From Oscillospiraceae bacterium (GTDB taxonomy: Bacteria > Bacillota > Clostridia > Oscillospirales > Oscillospiraceae): DNA of 11,305 bases. The position numbers and the translations under genes are program-made. Positions 1-8,000 of this stretch are shown here, piece by piece. The stretch lies in contig JAFVAS010000299.1 in assembly GCA_017480395.1 (NCBI GenBank), positions 1 through 11,305 of the forward strand, read 5' to 3'. How positions within the stretch are numbered: the first letter of the stretch is position 1; the number at the start of each line of letters is the position of its first letter. The notes under the pieces were generated by a model, which saw only the letters and a program-made list of their open reading frames with translations, was not told the origin of the DNA and made no database searches.

Positions 1-1869
1 ATCGCCTTCTACGCAGAGAAGGCCAAGGGCGGCTATGCCGTCGTCACCCTGGTCGACTCCCCGGTGGACCGGGAGCACGCCGCCACCAATCCCCGCTCCT
101 TCGCCCTCACCCCCGCGAACCAGCCCAAGCTGGCGGAGATCGCCCGGGCCATCCACGCCGGCGGCGCCCTGGCCAGCCAGGAGCTGAACCACGGCGGCAA
201 CGTGGCCTTTGCGGGCGCCAATCCCGACGCCGAGGCCGAGGGCTGGGAGGCCTGGGGCCCCGTGGAGGTGCACAAGATCGAGAAGGGCGTGCTCCACGGC
301 GAGCCCTATGAGGAGCGCATCGACATCCACGGCATGACCGAGGCGGACATGAACGTCGTCGCCGACCACTACGCCGACTGTGCCGAGCTGCTCAAGAACG
401 CCGGATTTGACATGGTGCTGCTCCACGGCGGCCACGGCTGGCTGCTGGATCAGTTCGTCTCCCCGCTGTACAACACCCGCACCGACGAATACGGCGGCAG
501 CCTGGCCAACCGGGCCAAGTTCCCCCTGATGGTCATCGACCGCATCCGTCAGCGCTGCGGCGAGTTCTTCCTCATCGAGTACCGTATGTCCGGCTCCGAG
601 GAGATCGAGGGCGGCCTGTCCAAGGAGGAGGGCATCGAATTCGCCAAGCTGCTGGACGGCAAGGTGGATCTGATCCACGTCTCCGCCGGTCTGGACACCG
701 AGGAGTATCAGGCGGTTCACACCCACCCCACCATGTTCCTCCCCCACGGCGTCAACGTCCATTACGCCGCCGACATCAAGGCCGCCGGCGTCAAGACCCC
801 GGTGGTCACCATCGGCGGCATCAATACCCCCGAGCTGGCCGAGCAGATTCTGGCCGAGGGCAAGGCGGACGTCATCGCCATGGCCCGGGCCTCCATCGCC
901 GACCCCTACTTCCCCGAGAAGGCCCGCCACGGCTGCGCCGCCGACATCGTGCCATGTCTGCGCTGTCTGGACTGTCTGACCGGCCTGCACAGCGGCAACA
1001 ACCTCTCCTGCGCCGTCAACCCCCGCACCGCCCAGGAGCCCCGGTTTGACCGCATGTCTCCCCCCGCCGCCCGGCAGCGCAAGGTGCTGGTGGTCGGCGG
1101 CGGCCCCGGCGGCATGAAGGCGGCGGTCACCGCCGCCCAGCGGGGTCACATCGTCACCCTGGCAGAGCGCAACGACTATCTGGGCGGCCTGCTGAAGTTC
1201 ACCGACTATGACGATCTGAAGATCGACCTGATGCGGCTGAAAAACCACCTGATCCACCAGGTGGAGACGTCCAACATCGAGGTGAAGCTGAACACCACCG
1301 TCACCCCCGACTTCATCCGCGCCGGCGGCTATGACGCGGTCATCCTGGCGGTGGGCTCCTCTCCCGCCCGTCCCCCCATCCCCGGCCTGGACGATCCCAG
1401 CGTGGAGCATGCCACCACGGTCTACACCAAGCTGGAGGGCTTCGGAACGCGCATCGCCGTCCTGGGCGGCGGCCTGGTGGGCTGCGAGACCGGCCTCTAC
1501 CTGGCCGAGAACGGCCACGAGGTCACCATCATCGAGATGCAGGAGGATATCGCCCCCGAGGCCAACTGGATGCATCGGGCAGGCATGATGCAGGCCTTCG
1601 ACAAGGCCCCCATCACCTGCCGCACCGGCCTGCGCGTGGCGAAGATCGAGCCGGGCAAGGGCGTCTATGCCACCAACGCCGCGGGCGAGGAGGAGTTCAT
1701 CCCCGCCGACGGCATCGTCTACGCCATGGGCATGCGCCCCAACACCGACATCGTCTCCGAGCTGAAGGACGTGGTGCTGGACACCGTCACCATCGGCGAC
1801 TGCAACCGCCCCCGCAAGGCCCGCCAGGCCATCGAGGAGGGCTATTGGGCCGCCGTCAATCTGGCCTGA
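1..1869 (+). CDS. NADH:flavin oxidoreductase, Old Yellow Enzyme / 2,4-dienoyl-CoA reductase family (5' partial)
   Basis: The reading frame is open from base 1, so the start codon lies upstream. 622 residues are visible and roughly 40 N-terminal residues are probably missing (family length about 640-680). Domains in order: an FMN-binding TIM barrel (visible residues 1-310) with LNHGG and an HGGHGW...DEYGGS segment; a cysteine cluster CLRCLDC plus a fourth Cys (codons at 955, 964, 973, 1009) that should bind a 4Fe-4S cluster; an FAD Rossmann motif GGGPGG near 1096; and an NAD(P) motif GGGLVG near 1465. This is the layout of dienoyl-CoA reductase, FldZ-type enoate reductases and BaiCD/BaiH-type bile acid oxidoreductases, which pass electrons from NAD(P)H through FAD and Fe-S to FMN to reduce an activated C=C bond. 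Two oddities: Trp (codon 439) sits where dienoyl-CoA reductase has its catalytic Tyr, and the Cys spacing is C-x2-C-x2-C rather than C-x2-C-x3-C. The substrate cannot be told from sequence. Family assignment is secure. Confidence 0.93.
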   Translation: MAFYAEKAKGGYAVVTLVDSPVDREHAATNPRSFALTPANQPKLAEIARAIHAGGALASQELNHGGNVAFAGANPDAEAEGWEAWGPVEVHKIEKGVLHGEPYEERIDIHGMTEADMNVVADHYADCAELLKNAGFDMVLLHGGHGWLLDQFVSPLYNTRTDEYGGSLANRAKFPLMVIDRIRQRCGEFFLIEYRMSGSEEIEGGLSKEEGIEFAKLLDGKVDLIHVSAGLDTEEYQAVHTHPTMFLPHGVNVHYAADIKAAGVKTPVVTIGGINTPELAEQILAEGKADVIAMARASIADPYFPEKARHGCAADIVPCLRCLDCLTGLHSGNNLSCAVNPRTAQEPRFDRMSPPAARQRKVLVVGGGPGGMKAAVTAAQRGHIVTLAERNDYLGGLLKFTDYDDLKIDLMRLKNHLIHQVETSNIEVKLNTTVTPDFIRAGGYDAVILAVGSSPARPPIPGLDDPSVEHATTVYTKLEGFGTRIAVLGGGLVGCETGLYLAENGHEVTIIEMQEDIAPEANWMHRAGMMQAFDKAPITCRTGLRVAKIEPGKGVYATNAAGEEEFIPADGIVYAMGMRPNTDIVSELKDVVLDTVTIGDCNRPRKARQAIEEGYWAAVNLA

Positions 1870-1895
1870 CCCCGCAATTGACCCACTTCTGACCA

Positions 1896-1934
1896 CTGCG
1901 TCCATCCGATCCCCGGATGGACGCAGCTTTTTTT
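1896..1934 (+). terminator. Intrinsic terminator of the flavin oxidoreductase gene
   Basis: A perfect 13-bp stem (CTGCGTCCATCCG at 1896-1908 against 1914-1926) with a 5-base loop is followed by C and seven Ts (1928-1934). It lies 27 bases after the TGA stop, as expected for a Rho-independent terminator. Confidence 0.93.
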
Positions 1935-1961
1935 GACATATGGGGTAAAAAGGGATATGAT
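1933..1961 (+). promoter_or_regulatory. Sigma-A-type promoter for the nuclease operon
   Basis: TTGACA at 1933-1938 and TATGAT at 1956-1961 are separated by 17 bases. The first two Ts of the -35 box are the last Ts of the preceding terminator. Transcription should start near 1968, giving a leader of about 20 nt that contains the GGAGGT ribosome binding site (1979-1984). Confidence 0.82.
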
Positions 1962-1988
1962 TAGAAAAACGAAAACCCGGAGGTCACT

Positions 1989-3017
1989 ATGAACGCAACG
2001 CCCCGCAAGCTGCTCCCCCTGCTGCTGATGCTCTGCTGTCTGTTCCTCTCCGCCTGCGGCGACCAGGGCGGCCAATATGACTTTGACGCGGTGCTGGAGT
2101 CCGCCCCCGCGTCCTCCGCCCAATCCCCGGTGGAGGAGCCAGGCCAGAACCAGACCGCCCCGACGGAGGCGGCGGATCTCAACGGCGACACCGAATCCGG
2201 CGGCACCTCGGAGTATCCCATCGACGTCAACACCCTGCCGGAATTTGACGGCTCCGCCTACATCGAGATCAACGGCAACATCCCCTTCTTCCCGGAGGAG
2301 GACAAAAACACCCAGGTCTTTGAGGCGTACAGCGATCTGGACGAGCTGGGCCGGTGCGGCGCGGCCTATGCCAACATCAGCGTGGAGCTGATGCCCACGG
2401 AGAAGCGGGGCAGCATCAGCGAGGTGCACCCCACCGGGTGGCACTCCTCCCGCTATGACTTCGTGGACGGCGCGTCCCTCTACAACCGCTCCCACCTCAT
2501 CGCCTTCCAGCTGGCCGGAGAGAACGCCAATGAGAAAAACCTGATCACCGGCACCCGCTTCCTGAACGACGTGGGCATGCGCCCCTTTGAGGAGATGGTG
2601 GGCGACTATGTCCGCGCCACCGACACCCATGTGCTCTACCGGGTCACCCCCATCTTCGAGGGGGACAACCTGCTGGCCAGCGGCGTGCTGATGGAGGCCT
2701 GGTCGGTGGAGGACGCCGGGGAGAGCATCTGCTACTGCATCTATATCTACAATTGCCAGCCCGGGGTGGAGATCGACTACGCCACCGGCGACAACTGGCT
2801 GGACACCTCCGAGTCCTCCGGCGGCGAGGACTATACCCTCACGGTGGACGACGGCGCGGCCCACGACTATGTGCTCAACACCCGCTCCCAGCGCTTCCAC
2901 CTTCCCGACTGCACGGGTGTGGACGACATCAGCCCGGGCAACCGCTCCGACTACACCGGCACCCGCACGTCGCTGATCGAGCGGGGCTATACCCCCTGCA
3001 GCATCTGCAATCCCTGA
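1989..3017 (+). CDS. Secreted lipoprotein DNA/RNA non-specific endonuclease with C-terminal Cys/His domain
   Basis: A 342-residue protein with ATG start and GGAGGT four bases upstream. Residues 1-22 form a lipoprotein signal (basic N-terminus, Leu-rich core, lipobox LSAC with Cys23), so the product should be anchored on the outer face of the membrane. An acidic, Ser/Pro/Glu-rich linker follows (about 25-75). The nuclease core (about 80-265) is of the beta-beta-alpha-metal type: NRSHLI at 166-171 replaces the usual DRGH, with His169 as the expected general base and Asn184 (NEKN) as the expected Mg ligand. The region reading YNCQPG and DYATGD is typical of streptococcal DNA-entry (EndA-like) nucleases. 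A short C-terminal module (about 293-342) has H304-x3-C308 and C337-x2-C340, a potential zinc site seen at the C-terminus of other secreted nucleases. Its likely role is degradation of extracellular nucleic acid for nutrition or DNA handling; a link to competence is not shown here. It is first in a likely operon. Confidence 0.9.
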   Translation: MNATPRKLLPLLLMLCCLFLSACGDQGGQYDFDAVLESAPASSAQSPVEEPGQNQTAPTEAADLNGDTESGGTSEYPIDVNTLPEFDGSAYIEINGNIPFFPEEDKNTQVFEAYSDLDELGRCGAAYANISVELMPTEKRGSISEVHPTGWHSSRYDFVDGASLYNRSHLIAFQLAGENANEKNLITGTRFLNDVGMRPFEEMVGDYVRATDTHVLYRVTPIFEGDNLLASGVLMEAWSVEDAGESICYCIYIYNCQPGVEIDYATGDNWLDTSESSGGEDYTLTVDDGAAHDYVLNTRSQRFHLPDCTGVDDISPGNRSDYTGTRTSLIERGYTPCSICNP

Positions 3018-3026
3018 ACAAAGAAC

Positions 3027-3033
3027 AAGGAGG
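3027..3033 (+). promoter_or_regulatory. Ribosome binding site fixing the alcohol dehydrogenase start
   Basis: AAGGAGG lies seven bases before ATG 3041. The frame is open upstream as far as 2753, inside the nuclease gene, so this site decides the start. Family alignment also begins here (FTYCSPTEVVFGPG). Confidence 0.9.
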
Positions 3034-3040
3034 CTTTCTC

Positions 3041-4216
3041 ATGCAGCAATTCACCTACTGTTCCCCCACGGAGGTCGTCTTCGGCCCCGGCACAGAATAC
3101 CAGGTCGCGGACTATGTGAAAAAATACGGCGGCAGCCGGGTGCTCGTGGTCTACGGCGGCGGCTCCGCCGTGCACAGCGGTCTGCTGGACCGGGTCACCC
3201 AGGCGCTGACCGAGGCCGACCTGACTGCGGCGTCCTTCGGCGGTGCCCAGCCCAACCCCCTGCTGGCCCACGCCCGGGCCGGGGTGGAGCGGGCAAAGGA
3301 GCTGGAGGCCGACTTCATTCTGGCCGTCGGCGGCGGCTCCGCCATTGACACCGCCAAGGCCATCGCCCACGGCGCTGCCAATCCGGAGACCGACATCTGG
3401 GACTTCTGGAGCCGGGAGAAGCCGCTGGAGCGCTCCACCCCAGTGGGCGTCATCCTCACCATTCCCGCCGCCGGGAGCGAGACCAGCGACTCCGCCGTGC
3501 TCACCAACCCGGACATCGGGCGCAAGCGGGGCCTGAGCACCCCCTTCAACCGCCCAAAATTCGCCATCATGAACCCGGAGCTGACCCTCACCCTGCCCGT
3601 CTATCAGGTGGCCTGCGGCGTCACCGACATCATGATGCACACCCTGGACCGCTATTTCAACCCCATCGACAACGCCCTGACCGACGCCCTGGCGGAGGCG
3701 CTGCTGCGCACCGTCATCGCCCAGGGCCGCACCGCCGTGGCCGATCCCCACAACTATGACGCGATGAGCGAGCTGATGTGGGCCGGCTCCCTGTCCCACA
3801 ACGGCCTGACCGGCCTGGGGGGCAACGGGGACTGGGCGGTGCATCAGCTGGGGCACGAGCTCTCCGCCCGCTTCGACCTGGCCCACGGGGCCAGCCTGGC
3901 CGCCGTCTGGGGGGCCTGGGCCAGATATGTCTGCGACGCCCGGATCGAGCGCTTCGCCCGCTACGCCCGCAACGTCTGGGGCGTGGAGGAGGACGACGAC
4001 GACTTTGCCGCCGCGGCGGGCATCGCCATCACCGAGGGGTATTTCCAGTCCATCGGGATGCCCATCCGCTTCTCCGACTGCGTCGGGGTGCAGCCGGACG
4101 CCGTCATCCGGGAGCTGGCCCACAGCTGCGCCTACGACGGCACGCGCACCATCGGCACCCTCCGGGTGCTCTCGGAGGAGGATATCGCCGAAATCTACGC
4201 CGACGCAAACCAGTAA
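3041..4216 (+). CDS. Iron-dependent alcohol dehydrogenase, butanol dehydrogenase/YqhD type
   Basis: A 391-residue group III alcohol dehydrogenase, full length for the family. The N-terminal dinucleotide-binding domain carries YGGGS (38-42) and GGGSAID (97-103). The first is the segment that contacts NADP in YqhD/BdhA-type enzymes, so NADPH is the more likely cofactor (inference). The helical C-terminal domain holds the metal site: Asp196, His200, His268 and His282 (TDIMMH, VHQLGH, AHG), with His272 as the additional conserved active-site His. All ligands are present. The enzyme should reversibly reduce short-chain aldehydes to alcohols in the cytosol, disposing of reducing equivalents in fermentation. 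The true substrate is unknown. It starts 23 bases after the nuclease stop with no terminator between, so it is probably cotranscribed, although the two functions are unrelated. Confidence 0.94.
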   Translation: MQQFTYCSPTEVVFGPGTEYQVADYVKKYGGSRVLVVYGGGSAVHSGLLDRVTQALTEADLTAASFGGAQPNPLLAHARAGVERAKELEADFILAVGGGSAIDTAKAIAHGAANPETDIWDFWSREKPLERSTPVGVILTIPAAGSETSDSAVLTNPDIGRKRGLSTPFNRPKFAIMNPELTLTLPVYQVACGVTDIMMHTLDRYFNPIDNALTDALAEALLRTVIAQGRTAVADPHNYDAMSELMWAGSLSHNGLTGLGGNGDWAVHQLGHELSARFDLAHGASLAAVWGAWARYVCDARIERFARYARNVWGVEEDDDDFAAAAGIAITEGYFQSIGMPIRFSDCVGVQPDAVIRELAHSCAYDGTRTIGTLRVLSEEDIAEIYADANQ

Positions 4217-4249
4217 ATACGGATCATCAGACTTGAAATCCATTCGACC

Positions 4250-4255
4250 GGGTGA
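4250..4255 (+). promoter_or_regulatory. Weak ribosome binding site for the TTG-started acetyltransferase
   Basis: GGGTGA lies six bases before TTG 4262. An in-frame TGA at 4253-4255 rules out any earlier start, and there is no in-frame ATG at the start of the conserved protein, so TTG is the best choice. Confidence 0.55.
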
Positions 4256-4261
4256 CAGAGC

Positions 4262-5008
4262 TTGAACGACACTTTATGCAGACAACTGGCCATCGACTAC
4301 TGCTGCCGCATAGATGAGGTGCTGGATCGCCGGAATCATTTCACAATACATCAGCCCCTCGATGGCAGGCGGCGATTTCAGGAGGGCCGGGAGTGCTTTT
4401 TGAAAATTGCCGCAGTAAACGGAAAACTGCTGTTTTCCGGCCGCCCGCCCATCATCGATTGGTGCCGCGCGCAGTATCAGGACAGCGGCAGCGAGTGGTT
4501 CTTCGAGGCCAAAAACCTGCGCAGACTAAATGACCGGCTGCACCAGAGCGGGTATCAGATCGAGACCGTCCATCCCTTTTATCTCGGGGAAACGCCGTCG
4601 GAGGTGGATACGGGCGGCCGCGAAATCCGTTGGTACGCGGGCGCGGAGATCGAGCAGTTTCGGGGTGACAGCCGATTTGATGAGGCGTTCGCCTTTTGTG
4701 AGAACGCCCCGGACGTGATCGGGGTGGCCGCAGTCCAGCAGGGGAACATCCTCGGGATGGCCGGGGCGAGCTGCGACAGCCCCGGGATGTGGCAAATCGG
4801 CATCAATGTTTCCCCCGGGGCAAGGCAGGCCGGTCTCGGCCAAATGCTGGTGGCTCTGCTGAAGAACGAAATCCTGCGGCGCGGCGTCCTGCCCTTTTAC
4901 GGCACATCCATGTCCCACCTCGCCTCCCAGCGGGTGGCCCTGGGCGCCGGTTTCGTCCCGGCCTGGGCGGAGCTTGCGACCTCAAGAACAGACACGCCGG
5001 AACTGTAA
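4262..5008 (+). CDS. GNAT family N-acetyltransferase
   Basis: A 248-residue protein with a TTG start. The GNAT fold occupies the C-terminal half. Motif A reads INVSPGARQAGLG (181-193), with the acetyl-CoA pyrophosphate-binding RQAGLG at 188-193, followed by a helix and a motif B-like segment YGTSMSHLASQRVALGAGF (213-231). The N-terminal half (1-120) has a conserved-looking CRQLAIDYCC start and no motif I can assign; it may be a second, degenerate GNAT-like half or a substrate domain. The acceptor substrate is unknown. It begins 45 bases after the alcohol dehydrogenase stop with no terminator between, so it is probably the last gene of the unit. Its GC content and codon choice look lower and more mixed than in its neighbours (for example the first 150 bases), which may point to separate acquisition. 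Confidence 0.82.
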   Translation: MNDTLCRQLAIDYCCRIDEVLDRRNHFTIHQPLDGRRRFQEGRECFLKIAAVNGKLLFSGRPPIIDWCRAQYQDSGSEWFFEAKNLRRLNDRLHQSGYQIETVHPFYLGETPSEVDTGGREIRWYAGAEIEQFRGDSRFDEAFAFCENAPDVIGVAAVQQGNILGMAGASCDSPGMWQIGINVSPGARQAGLGQMLVALLKNEILRRGVLPFYGTSMSHLASQRVALGAGFVPAWAELATSRTDTPEL

Positions 5009-5023
5009 GACGGCAATCAAAGA

Positions 5024-5059
5024 ACCTCCGCCGACCCAATGGGTCGGCGGAGGTCTTTT
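5024..5059. terminator. Bidirectional terminator between convergent genes
   Basis: A perfect 14-bp stem (ACCTCCGCCGACCC at 5024-5037 against 5041-5054) with a 3-base loop AAT. Plus-strand reading gives CTTTTA after the stem; minus-strand reading gives TTCTTTG. It lies between the acetyltransferase stop (5008) and the stop of the minus-strand protease gene (5076), and can serve both. Confidence 0.88.
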
Positions 5060-5075
5060 ATCCTCTGTCCTTTTG

Positions 5076-8000
5076 TTATTCTGCCTCCAGAATGGCCATG
5101 AACTCGTCGCCGGTGATGGTCTCCTTTTCAAAGAGATACCTGGCCAGCTCGTCCAGCTTGGCCTCGTGCTCCTTCAGCAGGTCATAGGCCTTCTTGTGCT
5201 GGGTGCGGACGATCTCGATGACCTTCTCGTCCACCGCCCGGGCGGTGGCGTCGCTGCAATTCTGGGCCACGCCGCCCCCCAGATAGCCGCCGCTGGTGCG
5301 CACCAGGCACACCATGTCGAACTCGTCGGTCATGCCGTACCGGGCCACGATGTTCCGGGCCATCTGGGTGGCCCGCTCAATGTCGTTGGAGGCACCGGTG
5401 GTGACCTCATTGAAGTGCACCTCCTCGGCGGCCCGGCCGGCGCAGAGGGTGACGATCCGGGCCTCCATCTGGCTGCGGGTGTGCATCACGGGCTCGGTGG
5501 TCTCCAGATGCTGGGCGAAGCCCAACACGCCGGAGGTCCGGGGCAGAACGGTGATCTTCTGGATGGGCACCGAGTGGGTCTGCAGGGCGGAGGCCAGGGC
5601 GTGGCCGATCTCGTGGTAGCAGGTGACCCACTTCTCGTGCTCACTCATGATGGTGTTCTTCTTCAGATAGCCCACGGAGATGATGTCGATGCTCTCCTCC
5701 AGATCCTTCTGAATCACCTTCTCCCGGCCCTTGCGCAGGGCCTGGAGCGCGGCCTCGTTGACGATGTTGCGGATCTCCGCGCCGGAGGTGCCAGAGGCCA
5801 TCCTGGCCACCTCGTTGACGTCGATGTCCTCCTCATGGGGCACCTCCGCCAGGTAGTGGCTGAAGATCTCCATCCGGCCGGTCAGGTCGGGCAGCTCCAC
5901 CGGAACCTCCCGGTCAAAGCGTCCGGGGCGGCGCAGGGCGGCGTCCAGCAGCTCGGGCCGGTTGGTGGCCGCCAGCACAATGATCTCGCTCTTGTCGTCG
6001 AAGCCGTCCATCTCGGTCAGCAGCTGGATCAGCGTGGCGTCGCCGGAAGAGCTGGCTCCGCTGCGGGAGGCACCGATGGCGTCGATCTCATCGATAAAGA
6101 CGATACAGGGGGCCAGCTCCCGCGCCTTCTGGAACAGGCCGCGCACCTTCTCCGCGCCGACGCCCACGAATTTGTCCACAAACTCGCTGCCGCTGATGGA
6201 GAGGAAAGGCACCCCCGCCTCTCCGGCCACCGCCTTGGCCAGCATGGTCTTGCCGGTGCCCGGGGGGCCGTAGAGCAGCGCACCGTGGGGAATCCGCGCT
6301 CCCATGGCCTGATACTTGGCGGGATGCTGGAGGAAGTCCACCACCTCCTGGAGCAGCTCCTTGGCCTCGTCCTCGCCGCACACGTCGGCGAAGCGGATCT
6401 TGGCCTCCTCCTCGGAGAACATGGTGGCGCCGGACTTGTCCTTGCCAAAAACCATGGCGCCGTTGGCGGCGGCATTCATCTCCTCGGCGGCCTTCTCAAA
6501 GTCGGAGGGCAGGAGGGTGGTCAGCTCCGCCTTCTCCAGCTGGGCCCGCATGACCGCCTTGCTCCAGGTGCGCTCAAACAGGTTGCGCACAAAGCGGGCG
6601 TTGGCGAAGGTGGGGCTCAGGTAGATGTTGTTGGGCAGGGTGCGGAAGTACTCCCGCACCAGGTCGATGAACTCCTCCCCGAAGAGGAAGTCCTTCCGGG
6701 CCTGGGCGAAGAAGATCTCGGAGAGCTGCTCCCGGGTGTAGTTGGGGAAGTTGATCTCATAGGGCATCCGCTGCACCAGGCCGGTGTTGGAGCGCATCAA
6801 ATCGTCGATCTCGTCCTTGTAGCCGGCCATGATGACCACCATGTCGTCCCGGTGGTTCTCCATCTCAGAGAGCAGGGTGTTCAGCGCATCGGAGTTGAAG
6901 CTGGCGGTGCCGCCGCTCTCCTCCTTGACGGCCAGGGCATAGGCTTCGTCGATGAAGAGGACGCTGCCGTAGGCGTCGCGGCAGATCTGGGCGACCTTGG
7001 GGGCGGTGTGGCCCACATACTTGGCGATAAAGTCCACGCCCTCATACTCGAAGAAGACGCCCTTGCGCAGGATGCCCCGCTCCTTGAGAATTTGGCCCAG
7101 AATGCGGGCCACGGTGGTCTTGCCCGTGCCGGGGTTGCCGACAAAGCGCATATGGATGGAGGGACGCTCCGAGGTGGAGTTCCTGATGGAGTACTCGATC
7201 AGGGAGACGATCTCCCGCAGCTGGGCGGCCACCGGCTCCATACCGATGAGCTGGTTCAGCTTCTCCTCGCCGGAGAGGTTGATCAGGTCGCTGTCGCTGT
7301 CCAAATCCTTCAGGTCGGCGGCGGTGATGGCCCCGCCGATCTCGCTGTCCCCGGGCATGAGGCGCAGCTTTTCGTAGACCATCTTGTCCACCAGCTTCTC
7401 CACGGTCTTGATGCCGTAGAAGCGGCCGTCGCTCTTCTCATGGGCCACCAGCTGGGCCAGCACCGGCTCCGCCGACTCGTCCAGGGTGAAGCCGTAGCGC
7501 TGGGCCGCGTTGGCGGCGCAGACGCTCAGATCCTCAAAATCCATGGGGATGAAGGTGACGGTGCGCAGGAAGAACACGTCGTCCAGAATGTCCACCACGT
7601 TTTGCAGCGCCTTCTGCTCCAGGAAGGGCAGGCGGAAGACCAGCACGCTGTGGCTGACGGAGGCGATGGTGCGCAGCAGGCTGCGGTAGCCCGGCTTGTC
7701 CAGATTGCTCTGGCATTGGCTCAGATCCAGGCAGACCACCGTGTCCTCCAGCTTGGGCAGCCGCTCCCGCAGGGCGTTCTCCAGCTTCTGAATCTCGTCC
7801 AGATCCTCCAGATTGGGCAGGCGGATCTCCCCGCTCTCGTCGGTGGCGATCAGCTTGTTCTCATGGAGGAACTCGGCAAAGAGCTTCAGGGCGGTGGTCA
7901 GGCCATAGCCGTCGTCAATGGTGAAGAGATAGGTGTTGCGCTGTAAGTAGGAGCGATTCTTGAGGGTGCGCAGGGCGGGGGACAGCTTGCTGAGCTCGTC

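Noticed and set aside
1842..2900. A 352-codon minus-strand open frame
   Set aside because: It is antisense to the nuclease and runs through the promoter and terminator at 1896-1961.
2987..4243. A 418-codon minus-strand open frame
   Set aside because: It is antisense to the alcohol dehydrogenase, with Gly/Val/His-rich composition and no motif. The sense frame carries every family residue.
4974..7946. A 990-codon plus-strand open frame
   Set aside because: It lies antisense to the multi-AAA protease gene and is rich in Gly, Leu, Val and His, as expected from the reverse frame of high-GC coding DNA. It shows no domain motif and it crosses the terminator at 5024-5059.
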